Assembly (NCBI GenBank): GCA_029990175.1
Contig: JARKIP010000051.1
Location: 1 to 64,000 of the forward strand
DNA length: 64,000 nt
From: Petunia secreta
Lineage: Eukaryota; Streptophyta; Magnoliopsida; Solanales; Solanaceae
Reading direction: 5' to 3'
The position numbers were made by a program, and so were the translations under genes. The first letter of the stretch is position 1, and each line of letters starts with the position of its first letter. Of the stretch, positions 1 through 11,779 are shown piece by piece. The notes under the pieces are model-generated. The model had not been told where the DNA came from and made no database searches. It saw only the letters and a list, made by a program, of their open reading frames with translations.

Positions 1-666
1 GTGTCAACTCCTTTTCTATAAGTATGCATACGAGTGAATGAATATCCTCCCTTTAGGAAAATTCATAAACCTATCAAAAAGAGGTATCTGAACATAACCA
101 AATTAGGGAACAAAATTGACAAGCTCACAAGAGCATAAGCTTGACATCTCAGTCAAGTATTTACACTTCAAAAAGTAATTTCTGTTTGTTCTGGGAGATT
201 TAAATAAAGAGCGGTGTTTCGCCATGATATACAAGTGGAGTCCCATGTACTGAACATTCAAATTACCAAAAATTTGTAAACCTCTTAAACAGTCGTGATT
301 AAAGCTACATAGTAGCTGCCCAAGCATACCGAACGACGTAAAACTGGATCAAGAGGAGACTGCAGGATCTGTCAACTCGGGAAGAAAACCAAGCTACCGC
401 TGTTTTACAATACACATCAAAAGATCAGGAGTTCTAGTACACTAATTCCTGAGAATTTGCTAGGTCATATATCCACCAAATCTCATTCCAAATCTAGCTT
501 ATGTACAATGTCACAATCACTTAAGAGGAATACAGAGAGATCTAAGGTACATCTTCGAACATGCCATTTGACTTCATAAAAGCATGGCATGAATCATATT
601 TGCAATGGTTAAGAGATTGCTGAATCAGAGGTTAGATCCTCCACTCTACCAGATTGTCTACAGAGT
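1..666 (-). other. 3' flank and probable 3' UTR of the ZCCHC8-like gene
   Basis: This stretch lies downstream of the stop codon of the minus-strand gene. I see no conserved coding sequence in it. No exact AATAAA signal is visible on the minus strand, so the mRNA end cannot be placed. The short open frames here are not supported by codon pattern or family resemblance. Confidence 0.4.
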
Positions 667-3600
667 CTATCTAGGGGAAGAACCATAGTAACTGTGGTTC
701 GTGGAACCATCGTTGACAAGTGGGCTTCTTCTACCTCTATCTGACAAGGATCTTCCAAAACTAGGGCTTCTTGGCATTGAGCCACTGTCCCTTGGGCTGT
801 GAGATGAATAATGTGAGTCATACGCCCCATATCTGTACGAATAGCCTGACAAGGAGGGGCTAGTTCCAGGATTCACAACCAGGAGGCCCATCATCTTCAT
901 AATCCCTAGACCAACGACGCTCATGATAATGCCCTCTGTTGCTAGGGTCTGATGTATGGTTATATCGGCTGTGTGAATGACTTCTTGAAAGACTAGAACT
1001 TGAAGGCCCAGGTGCCCAACGTCTTTCATCAGCATGTTCAGGTATGGGGGCATTTACACCTGGAAAATCAACACTCATCTTCCTAGGCGGACTTGGGAAG
1101 CTTTTATCAAGAATTTCCCCTTCCTCAGACTCTTCCTTCTTTTCCTCATCTGCAAATATTGTGATTCCAGAGGGTAGATCCTCGTCTTCTGGATCTAAAA
1201 AGGTCAAGTAAATTGCAGAACAGTGAGTAGATTCCACAATAGCTTTTACGAAATTTGAGAACTACACACATTATACTGGAAGCAAAATCAAAAGGATGTT
1301 CATGTTCATCTGTCCAAAAATCTGGAAGAAAAAACGAAGGCACATATGGGAAGAAAGATTTGGGTGTGACTAGCATGGACCTATCCAACTAATTTGGTTA
1401 AAATACAACTGGTTTGAATTAGCAATAGAATATAAACATACGAGCCATTAACTAATAAGAGGGACATGATTTATTACCCAAATATCCTGGTGGATATCCT
1501 ATTTCTCTCATTCTATTTATCCAGGGAGGTGGATCAAGCTCCTGAAAATGAAAAGAAAAGTACCATGATAAAATGAAGCATATCAAGACACAGCAATGTG
1601 TTAACTTCCATAACTACAATGAATTACACTCGCTCAAAAACTTTACATGGTTATCACCACCACGTAGAATGATTCATCACACTAGAAAGCAAAGTAACAA
1701 CAGAATCCATCTCACCCCAAGGCCCAAAAGCTTTCGGGTTTCAGGATCCAGGACACCTGGTCTTAAACCGTCATACTTCCCCTTTGGAGAATCTTGATAG
1801 TATCGAGTTGGATTGCGAGAACCAGGATTTTGATTCCTTCTGGACTTGTGTTGTTTCCGCGCATTATTTACAGCTGCATTGTCACGAGGCTTAGGGCACT
1901 CTCTCAATGAGTGGCCATAGGAACCACAATTGAAACATCGAGAACTATCAACAACTTCCATTCCTCTGCAATGCAAAAGATCTCATAAGATATTATGCCT
2001 GAAAAATCATACAAACAAGTACAAGTTCTTGTAAACAAGAAGACACCACTATCAGCTCGTCAGAGCACCATATATATTTCCTTCAGTTGAATTCACTTCT
2101 CATTTGAAGACTATACATATAGACAGAACAAGATAATTGAAAGACAACCGTGCCATCAAAGTTGCCGACAAGAATATCTATAGGCATAACTTCAATACTA
2201 TTGAAGAAACCACTACTGTTGAAGAAACAACTATAGTTTAGAGTAATAGACCACATAACATCATCCAAATAATTCAACAAGAAAAAAATGACATGACACT
2301 AAACTGGAAAGCATTCCAACATTGAAACAGGCTGCAACAGAGATTGATTAATATGATACCTATACCTATGCAGGAGGATGCAACACATGCCACCCACCTA
2401 ACATTGAGGGATTATCAAACAGCATCTACTCAATGTCATCATGCGAGAGTCTAGCAAGACGATAGGACGACGATGATACATATGACTCACAAAAGCTACC
2501 GCTCAAGACTAATACAAAAGGAAGGACGGGAGATGAAAGGATAATTGAAAAAATGCAATTAACATAAGCATGAAAAAAGAGGAGAAAGAGCGACTTGTTA
2601 GTTGAACACAAATGCCTATAAAATATCTTTAAGCAGAACTCCAATAATATAATATCCATCATTTTTGACATAATATCTTGCATTGTCACTTGCCCATATA
2701 GTACAACCAACCTAAGAATCAAAAGATTATAGTCTTTATTTCAGGACATGTTCTAGGAGTGAGCTTGCTCTAGGAAGATTGAAATAGTAACTCACCCTTC
2801 CACATTGCTTGAACCATCTGTTGCAGTCAAAGCAAATGAATATCCACGATCATAAAGAGGGACAAAGCTGCCATCCAATGGAACAAACTCGCTTTTGTCG
2901 TTCCTTGCTTGTTTGTCCACCCAATATGTCTAACAAAAAAATGAACATTTTAGCCTCTTAAAGAAAAAGCTAATGCTAAGTAATCAAGATAGTCATATTA
3001 TACTAGTACTCTTCTTCTCAAGATTTGAAGCAGTAATGCAGAATGGGCACATATAACACACCGGATTCAACAATAGAGATGCTCAACTGCCACTATGAGA
3101 GGATTAAGGTGCTCGACACAAGCACAAGAATTTAAAATATAAAAGACTTTAAATATGACAGCTAACCATAGTACCATATCTTTTTGAAGTGTCTCAAACT
3201 CAATCATAAAAAGAGAAAGTAAGCAACCGGCATAAATAAAAAAGTATAGTACCTAATACATAATATTGAAAAGAGAACTAGCAAGCAACAATTCCTTAAT
3301 GCAGTACTTCAATTCTAACAGGTCAATAATAGTATTGCATAAGCAACAGAATCTTTTTACAAACAAAATGTATGTCACTAACAGACATCCATAAATTTTT
3401 ACCATAATTCAAAGCAGCCATCAAGAGCATTAATTTTAAAGCCCATTTGGGTGAGCTTAAAAGTGGCTTATAAGCTCATAAGCCCATTAGTAAATATTTG
3501 GTAACTTAAAAATTTATAGGCTTATAAGCCCCTATGTGCTTAAAAAAGCCAAAAGTGAGATCCTAACTTCTCAAAAAGTGGCTTATAAGCTGCTTAAAAT

Positions 3601-4056
3601 AAGCTCACCCAAACGGGCTCTTAGGATAGAACGTCTCAACATATCCACATTTTTAAAATTTTTATTTTTATTTTAACGAGAAAAACATATCCACATTTAT
3701 TAATGTAGAAATTTTGTTATCAGTGGATGCCAATAACCCTAGGCAAGTTGTACACCTAAAAGTAGGTTAGGCACTTTGCATCACTTAGTGTGCCTCAACA
3801 CTAAAGGTCTCTGCCTAAAAAGAGTACAATACTAGACAAGAAAATACCCAACAAGACGATATATAATGGTTAAGGAAACCTCATGGAGAAAATGTTGCTG
3901 TTCAGAAAAAACAAACTAAAATGACAAATAAAAAAAATTAGACACTATCTAAAAAATAAACTTGAAGCTTGGTTTGTACTTCATGTAGTCCAATTAATTG
4001 CAGCTTCCGACTGTTTTCCTCCTACCATTGTTATTCGCATTTATACTTCCCTTTTT

Positions 4057-4087
<31 letters not shown>

Positions 4088-6470
4088 GGGCATACTCTAT
4101 TTTTCTTCATATTTACCTTCGAAAAGAACTCGCACTTTGTACTTAAGTTCAGCACACCACTTCGTGCTTTTAGATCTTCGAAAAAATACTTGAATGGTTT
4201 TCTACCATTTTGTTTCTTTTTTATTTTCTTTTCGAGTGGGGGGTGGGCCAAGGTAAGTCTAAAAGTTAGTTCTTTCACTATTTATCCGCTCACTAACTAA
4301 GAACGTGCAATTTGAGAAATCAAATAAGTACGATTTGTCTATTCCTTTGGGCATCCATGGTGGCTGATGAGAATACATGTCACTTTTTACAGGTTAAGTA
4401 TAAAACAAAATGAAAATTAGAGGAGAATTTCTTCAGTTTACTTTCAAATAAAAGAGATCCTCAAATGCAGTGGTGACAACAGCAATAGAGAAAATTTGAA
4501 TTAAAACGTGCCGCCGCAGATGGAAACATACCACTGCAGAAGGTTTATCCAAACCAACATGAAGAGCAGGGAAGTATGTCTCCTCACCGGATTCTAACAC
4601 TTCTTTGGAATCCTGATATCAATATGAACAAGGCTTAGCACTCTCAAAATGAAACCCACAGAAAACACTGACGATTACCAGAACAACAACATTAATCATA
4701 ACACAAAAGGTTAGACTCATCATCAGCTGCTCTCGTAACATACTATAATATAGCAAACAGTATTAGGAGTAGTTAAAGTAAAAAAATAATGCCAGAAGCT
4801 AACAGCACATCTTTGACCATCCTCAAATTACAAGTAACAAGCCAACTCACTTCCACCTCCGTGCAAAATCTGGCAGGGAATCACGATGTCTTAACTTGGG
4901 CCAATCCCCAATAATCACTTTAGAGCCAAAGGAAAAGTATCAAGGGACATATAACTAGATAACCGATTAATCCAGCAATATTAACGTGTTGTTATCTCTT
5001 ACATTTGGAAACAGATCTATAAAGCTGTCCTATATTCAACAGCGCATGCTATCAGGTTTGAGTTCAAAAAAATTAAATAACAATTTCCACTAACAAAAAG
5101 AAAAAAAAAAAAGGTTGGAGAATGCGCCTAACTTATACAATTTCTTGATGCAAGTGAAATTCCTTTTTTTTTTTTAACAATTTTAAATTTAAAACTATCT
5201 TTTCCTCTTTCTCCCCTGCAATTAGCAATCTAAAATGAAAGGCTTACATGTGCTGAAGAGCAATGTTTGGGCATGCCACTCTGACCATTGTTGTAGCAGC
5301 CCCTCGAGCATTTTTCTGCTCTCTCTGTAAAGGATAGGTGAACCCATCAGGGTCAAGAAATACAAAGGTGGCATTTTTACTAGCTATATTGTTTAACGAT
5401 ACAAATGGATCACTACTATTTAATGAAATTTATTTTACTTTATCAAAAAAAAAAAAAAAGGATCACTACTATTGGTTCAACAAGGGGAAGAGGAGAGAAG
5501 TGGTGAAGAGGGGTGATTGATTTACTTCCCTATGTGTAATTTAACTTCCCGCATAAAACTTGAAGAAAATTCAATGAGATGTACTTCCTCTTGTTCTAAT
5601 TTAAACAAGTTGACAATGTTGACATCTAGGCACACAATCCCTTCAAACCATTGCTTAGTTCGACGCAAAACCATCCTTATCCTCCTCCTCATGTATTTTC
5701 CCATTACCACTCCAACTAAATACAATCTCAACGTGGCTACTGAAGAATGTTTGAATAAAACATGAGAACTTTCGTCAAACCTGGTCAAAGAATTATAAAC
5801 GACATGCACTGATGGTTGCTCAACATCAAGAGTTGCTCGAGGTCTCTTAACTCCAGATAAGCCTGGTAATGAAAGTCAATACTAAGAGGATTTTATCTCA
5901 ACCAATAGGGGCAAAGCAAATAAAGAAAAAAGCATTAATAAACAAGATGTAAACTTGATAGAAAAATAAAGTGGAACAAAAGGCTAGATTCCATAGATTG
6001 CATGTCTGCACTAGTTCCAAGGTGACTACAAATTACAAAATATAAGATGCTACACCCATTGGGCAAAACTCGAACAGAAAATATCAATCAGACAACGTAC
6101 CTTTGGCACCAACAATCTCCTGAGTGCTGACAAGACGTAGATCCTCTTTATGATTGCAAGTATTGCTTTCGTCTAGCAAACTTAGAAGTCCATTCTCTTC
6201 ACGTATTACAGAGTTGAAGGAAGTTACTTGCTCTGTTATCTCAACTGTTTCAGTCAACTCAACGCCAACTTGTGAGCCTGGGTCACTCTCCAAATCCATG
6301 TCACTATCACTTTCCTTTAAAGGTTCCTTGCTTTCACTGACGACGTCATTAGTGGCTTCAGATATTACTTCATTTGCAACATCTTCATTATTTTCAGTAT
6401 ATTCATCATTTTCAGTTCCTCTTTCAAGATTATAAGATGCAGGAAGGTTATTTGAATCCTCAGTTCCCAT
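667..6470 (-). CDS. ZCCHC8-like zinc-knuckle/PSP-domain protein, spliced, two apparent +1 frameshifts
   Basis: Predicted nuclear RNA-binding adaptor. The human family member ZCCHC8 is a subunit of the nuclear exosome targeting complex, and plant homologues associate with the exosome helicase HEN2. Coding exons, in transcription order: 6470-6101, 5862-5781, 5324-5248, 4612-4532, 2929-2796, 1965-1716, 1541-1478, 1194-667. All have GT-AG borders and, apart from the two breaks, compatible phases. The N-terminus is acidic (MGTEDSNN). Exons 2-3 read KRPRATLDVEQPSVHVVYN and LLQQWSEWHAQ. The zinc knuckle CFNCGSYGHSLREC lies in 1965-1716. The PSP domain runs from YDGLRPGVLDPETRKLLGLG into ELDPPPWINRMREIGYPPGY in the next exon. 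The C-terminus is rich in Ser, Arg and Tyr. One extra base near 5266-5268 and another near 877-878 break the frame. They could be sequencing errors or real inactivation. The start codon is the first ATG after the 5'-UTR intron acceptor. Confidence 0.88.
3440..3619. mobile_element. MITE with ~20-bp terminal inverted repeats (family M1)
   Basis: The left end AGCCCATTTGGGTGAGCTTA pairs with the right end TAAGCTCACCCAAACGGGCT, with one mismatch over about 20 bases. Internal GCTTATAAGC motifs repeat near both ends. No target duplication is obvious. It lies in the intron between the exons at 4612-4532 and 2929-2796. A second member at 49365-53273 carries element B. Confidence 0.75.
4052..4090. repeat. 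T15-G24 homopolymer tract
   Basis: Fifteen T are followed directly by 24 G, inside an intron of the ZCCHC8-like gene. On the gene's sense strand this is C24-A15, so the transcript would carry a C-rich then A-rich tract. The true length in the genome is uncertain, because such runs are error-prone in sequencing and assembly. Confidence 0.95.
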
Positions 6471-6490
6471 GTAAGTGAAATTTCAATAGG

Positions 6491-8802
6491 CTGCAAAACA
6501 GACTACAAACTTCAATAAGAAATAAATAAAATTGGCACTCCTCATTAAAATTACTTTAAAGTTCTACAAAGCATCGTTTCCAAATTGGGATATTATTGTG
6601 TATTGAGTGCCCCCTTTGTGATCCATCTACCTATTGCATAATATAGAATTGAATTAAGAAACACATTAAAAAGTAAACTGCTCAAAACACTCCCTTTGCA
6701 AAATTATTCCCTTTGTTAGAAAAATAATAGCATATGCACGAACTAACCAACTTTCTTTGCAACTAGGCTATAGATCTCGATTAAAAAAGAAAATAAAAAA
6801 CTATAGCTATGTGAAGGTAGCACGATAATGAAACAAGCACTAATAGAAAGTAAATTAAAAATCTTTTTCATTTATATTTATATCCATCTTTAAGATTAAA
6901 ATCACAATTATCATCAATAACTTCTAAAAGTTTTCTTCATGTCACGGCCCATCAACCAAAACAATACTTCATCCCAGTAAAATCAATGGAACTTCTGTTG
7001 TGAGCACCATCTGCCTTCTTAAAGCCCTTACCCAAGTTGTAAATAAAAAGAAGTGCAAGTAGAATAGCTATTTTATATTCCAAGTCCGTAGTGACTTAAC
7101 ATATTTCAGTGTCCTAATAAAAATGCCAAATTAGTAGGTCTCATACAAGAATTCTAGGATGTGCACATGAATCGTAGGAAATGATCTGCATCATTACTAT
7201 GTAGACAGGTCATAATAAATGTATCTCTGGTGGCTCATAAAAACATAAGGATTTGAAATCACCTACAGTTTGAAGATTATGCTACCAAGTAGAATGCAGG
7301 TTTCGGTTTTGCAGTACAGAAGATAAGCAAGTACAATGCATTAGCTTATGAAATTTTAGCTCATAGCTTAAGTATGAAGGGTGAAATAAAGACAGTCAAA
7401 CACATATGCACATGACATAAGTCAGCTATATAACCTGTACAAATATCTCACCCCCTTCTATTGTGACAAAGAATAGGAAAATGAAACTTAAAGATGAAGT
7501 TTATGTAACTAGAGACACTAGCATCTAGATGTCATCTGGTCGAATGAAGAAGTCACACTAATTATAGAAGGCTAATATTTCTGTGATAATATTCCTTTCA
7601 TCAGCTTCAGTATTCACAGGAGTGATGGGAGAGAAAAGTGTCCAAGCTCGTATAGAAACACTGAGGTGGATCCAAGATTTTGAATTACCTGGTGCAGCTT
7701 ATCACTCCAACCACTACTCCTTTGTGACAATGGATGGTGACTTTGTAAAAATAAATAATTTTGAAAATTTTATGCAACATACTGATTTGGTTCATTGCAC
7801 CCACTGCAGTAAAAATGCATGGGCTCCTACATAAACATAAGACAAATCTAATGTTTCTCCATACAACTCTTCTCTAGCTCTTAAATGGCTTCATACAACA
7901 ATGACTCGATGAATAACAGCCTAGTCTTCCTTTTAAAACTTGAGTGACAGGCGATTCGCCTGCAATAAAATCCACACGTAATTTTTGGTCTTCGAATACG
8001 CCATATAACTTAAATGGGCATCAATACGACAAACAAAATGCATTTCTTTACATATAAAAGAATGTTCAGTTCAGCCAACAGCAAACAACTAACTAATGCA
8101 AATAGTAAGTAGTAACAAAGACTCAAAGCACGGAAACATGCAGCAATAAGTAGAGCTCCAAAAAACTTAAATCCAACACTAGTAGAACTAGTTCCTTTTT
8201 CTTTTCTTTTTGATAGAAAAGAAATTCCTAAAGCCAATGAGGATGGTGGATAATGGGTCTGCCCCTCTATCCCTCTCCACTTAAATACATTCTTTTGTCT
8301 GCTACAATGTTTGAAATTTAGCGGATAATGCATCCGCCCCTTTACCACTATCCAACAAGTTTCAAAGTTTGGTGGATAATAGGTCCGACCTTCTACCCTT
8401 CTCTACTTAGTAACCATGTCTCGAAATTTGGTGTATAATGGGCCCTGCCCCTTTACCCCTCTCCACTTAAATATCATACTTTTATGTGATAATGGGCCCG
8501 CCCATCTACTATTCTCCACCTAAATATCAGGCAGTAGGGTTCAAACTCATGACGTACATCCAACCCATACATCACAAGTTGCGTTCTTACCAACTAGACC
8601 AAAACCCCGGGTTGTTAAAAGTCAAATGCTTAAAGAGTTCAGATTCATAAATATAGAAATTGCTTGTTTACTTAATTACATGGATTTAAAAAGAATAAAA
8701 AGGACTTGAAATTTATGACTTTACTACTGATTACTATCGAAATTAAATAGGAGAAAATCAATAATAAAAAAAAGATTAGGGTTTTGTGTTTAACAGACTT
8801 AC
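6491..8802 (-). other. Intron 1 (5'-UTR intron) of the ZCCHC8-like gene
   Basis: This 2.3-kb intron is defined by a GTAAGT donor and a TTTTGCAG acceptor. A long intron in the 5' leader is common in plant housekeeping genes and often boosts expression. It contains a SINE with an amplified body at 8237-8615. The open frame at 7583-7834 on the opposite strand resembles nothing I recognise and is probably chance. Confidence 0.5.
8237..8615 (-). mobile_element. tRNA-derived SINE with tandemly amplified body
   Basis: Read on the minus strand, a tRNA-like head starts near 8615. A box A-like GGTCTAGTTGGTAAG and a box B-like GAGTTTGAACCC are spaced as in an RNA polymerase III promoter. The body follows, with a motif like GTGGAGAGGGGTAAAGGGGC and GGGCCCATTAT. 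That body segment is repeated about five times in imperfect 55-80 bp units between roughly 8540 and 8237. It lies in intron 1, in the same orientation as the gene. Confidence 0.65.
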
Positions 8803-8870
8803 AGGAGTTCGAAGAGTTCGCCGGAGAAACAGATCTGATGGGATATTATTAGCAAATAAGAGATGAATCT
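8803..8870 (-). other. Non-coding first exon (5' UTR) of the ZCCHC8-like gene
   Basis: On the minus strand, an ATG-free stretch ends in a consensus donor, CCT|GTAAGT, with GT at 8802-8801. The matching acceptor TGTTTTGCAG lies at 6500-6491, so exon 2 begins at 6490, 20 bases before the start codon. A TA-rich box near 8890-8900 could be the core promoter. The outer edge of the exon is a guess. Confidence 0.5.
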
Positions 8871-8922
8871 CTCAACTTATGGGGCCAAAATGGATATATC
8901 TAATTTACTCAATAATATAATA

Positions 8923-9136
8923 CTCTTTCCGTCCTATTTTATGTAGCGGTATTTTAAGTTTAGCGGAGTTTTAAAATAAAGCACACTTTTGATATTTATA
9001 ATTTAAAATAAATTATAGAAATTTATATTAGTGGAAATTATTTAACAAAGACAAATTATTTTTACTTATAGAAAGGTAATGTTCTTTTTGATACATATTG
9101 AAAAAGAAATAATGGTGCATAAATTAGGACAAAGAG
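8923..9136. mobile_element. Stowaway-like (Tc1/mariner) MITE
   Basis: The element is flanked by TA at 8921-8922 and 9137-9138. The left end CTCTTTCCGTCCTAT mirrors the right end ATTAGGACAAAGAG. This matches the CTCCCTCCGT-type ends of plant Stowaway MITEs. At 214 bp it sits about 50-60 bp upstream of the inferred first exon of the ZCCHC8-like gene, so it may form part of its promoter region. Confidence 0.75.
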
Positions 9137-9138
9137 TA

Positions 9139-9640
9139 ACTTAATAGAAAAGTTTGAACATTAAAATATAGTTAAAATAAATATTTTATGAGTTACGATT
9201 TATGTCTTTTTAACTTACTCTATCGTAATATTATTTATTTGTGATTTGCAGCTGGATTCATCATTTCTTTATTAAGATAGTTTAAATGTATTGTTATTTT
9301 AGAAACGGCGGCCAAAATAAACTAATTATTTAACAAGCCAATAAAAATAGGTTGCTCAACTAATCTACGACAAAAGTGGGTGATTTGGAACTGTAAACGC
9401 CAAGTTACTTTAATGTTTCAGACGGAGCTAGTCAATAAAGATTGCATAAATTTAACTAAAAATAAAATAATTATTTCGATATTTCTTGCGCCGAGTTGTT
9501 TCTTTAAAATAATTATTACCGTCATAGTGTTCCAGACCCCATTGTTAATACATCGTTGCCGCATGATAACATTTCTAGTACTATGCATGAACATATTTTT
9601 CTTATGTCAAGAGAATGTGATATTATAACAGCTAGATGAA
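9139..9640. other. Intergenic, nothing recognised
   Basis: AT-rich DNA between the Stowaway MITE and element C. I see no coding, RNA or repeat signal that I can support. Confidence 0.5.
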
Positions 9641-9645
9641 GCAAT

Positions 9646-9956
9646 TGTTGTAAATCCATGTATAATGTGGATGACCACTACTCATCATTTACTCAATTGT
9701 AACCTATGTTTTACTACCCCACTTTCTCCTGCTTAATTCTTCACCACTTTCTCCTACTTAATTCCCCATTTAGTCACCTCTTAATTCTTGTAACCTTTGG
9801 GATGACTTGTAACTTCCTATGTATTGGTGTCCTATAAATAGAGAACACTTTATCTATGGAAGATACACTTGAAATACTTGGAGAATAATACATGTTCTTC
9901 TTTATCCTCTCATATTTTATCTTGTTCTTGCACTCTTTTACCTTTATTTTACTACA
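9646..9956 (+). repeat. 5' LTR of copia element C
   Basis: 311 bp, TG...CA. A TATA box (TATAAATA) lies at 9833-9840 and presumably drives the element transcript. The primer-binding site lies immediately downstream, from about 9959. Confidence 0.92.
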
Positions 9957-10777
9957 CGTTATCAGCACGAGTCTCTATTTTATTACACGATTTAGAAGAA
10001 ATGAAAAGCAAATTATGATGCAATTGATAGAATCCAACGTTCTGGTTGCTAACACAAGATAAGTTCTTTTTTGTTTCTAAATTCCTTCATATTATGGTTT
10101 TTGTTAATCTCAAAATTAATAGTACCCTATTTTCATTTTGTTTTATACCACTTTAAATTGTGGAAACCTTGCACTGACAATTTTTGTCTATTCTTCCATT
10201 ATTTGGTTGATTTTGTAGCTATCTTTTGACAACAATTTAAGGGTGCATGGCCTAGCAACATGATATTGTAGATCAGTTCTACTCATGTTTCAAGGTAAAC
10301 TGCTTTTGAGAGCAAACATGAATTATATAGTATGGTTAATATTTTACTCTCACATGGATATATGGAATGAAACAAATGTAGTAACTTTTAAAGAATGCTT
10401 CTTTGATTTATAGTTGGGTATAAATTTTTATACTCTTGGTAAGTGGAGTCCGGAGAAATAATGCTAATTTTTTTATGATCTTTACCCGATATATTAGTGT
10501 TATATCATTGATACATGATTATAGTACTATGTTTCAATTACATGAAGCATGAGTATCTTTGAGTATTGTACTTCAAATCGCATCATATGTACACACTTTG
10601 GCCTATTATGCCATTGGTTAAGGGTAAGACATCATATTCAACTCCCAACGCATTATGGCATAACGCGCTTTTGCGATAATAAGATATTGATGGCATAATG
10701 ATGATTGAGGCAAACTAAAGTATTATCAAAAAGATAAAGTATTTTTGATAAAAATCATGAAGCCCGTCACTAAATAG

Positions 10778-10915
10778 GCTCCATTCATAGAGGTGAATGT
10801 GGGAGCAATATATGCTCCATTCCCTAAGATGAATGTGGGAGCAAGACAAGCTCCATTCCATAAGGTGAATGTGGGAGCACAACATAATGCTCCATTCTCA
10901 GATGTGAATGTAGTA
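10778..10915 (+). repeat. Tandem repeat in the gag region of element C (GTGAATGTGGGAGCA units)
   Basis: A unit of about 36-42 bp, roughly GTGAATGTGGGAGCA then GCTCCATTC, occurs about four times. The first three copies stay in frame and give repeats of NVGA...APF. Related single units recur near 11260 and 11325, so the array was probably larger. Confidence 0.8.
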
Positions 10916-10925
10916 GCAATACATA

Positions 10926-11080
10926 ATATGCCTGAAAGAAGGCAAATTATCATTATGTCTGAAAGAAGACACAACATAATATGCCTGAAAGAAGGCAAAA
11001 TATTTTTATGTCTGAAAAAAGATACAATATTTTATGTCTGAAAGAAGGCAAATAATTTTATGTCTAAAAGACGATAAAAT
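10926..11080 (+). repeat. Second tandem repeat in element C (CTGAAAGAAGGCAAA units)
   Basis: About six degenerate copies of a unit near 25-30 bp, containing TGTCTGAAAGAAGGCAAA, directly follow the first array. It ends just before a stretch resembling the His/Arg/Gly-rich spacer that precedes the zinc knuckle in related copia gags. Confidence 0.7.
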
Positions 11081-11779
11081 AATTACCATGATAGATACCA
11101 TGGACGCGGACGTGACAAGGGATGAAAAAAATAGTCATCATTGTGAAATAAATAAGAGAACAATAAGGGTTCTCAAAAAGTAACCGTTCAAACGGTAAAT
11201 ATAGTAATGCCTTCAATGTATCATATGAGCATGAGGCAAGTCCAGATGATTATGGTCCATTCCTTGCAGTGAATGAGACAATTCATAATTAAAAAAATTA
11301 TGAATATAGACCCGTTCACCGAAGTGAATGTGGCAATATGTGATAAAATATCAAAAGTCGCCTCCAGAAGAGGTTCGAGAAAGATGAATATGGACGTGCC
11401 CATGCGTGGTTGATAAAGTACCACAACTCACCTCTAGAAAAGGTTCGACTATAATAATTCTATTATTTATTGAGGCATAAATGGTCATTGCTCTCGTACA
11501 AAATGTACGCCATAATTATGTATTATTATGAATTACGTAAGAGCAAGTGAAGCAAGAAATTGATCTTGCCTATAATGATTTGACCATGAGAAAATAATAT
11601 GATTTCTCCTTGAAAGGATATTTTCACCATATGGTTGGTGTAATAAAATATATGGTAGTACAAAGCTATTTGAGTGCTCCGGAAGAGCCAAAATATTACT
11701 ACCTTGAGGAATGAGATTGATGAAATATTTATTGTAGTATGTCTCGAAAGAAACTTGTTAAGTTTCAAATATATTTGCC

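Noticed and set aside
3969..4300. Open frames with poly-Gly or poly-Pro tracts
   Set aside because: They are created by the T15-G24 homopolymer inside an intron and have no family resemblance.
7583..7834. 83-codon plus-strand frame within intron 1 of the ZCCHC8-like gene
   Set aside because: No recognisable domain, opposite to the gene, and no promoter or splice evidence.
10793..11041. Tandem repeats resembling a repeat-spacer array
   Set aside because: Units are adjacent and degenerate with no unique spacers, and they lie in the gag region of a copia element, so this is not CRISPR.
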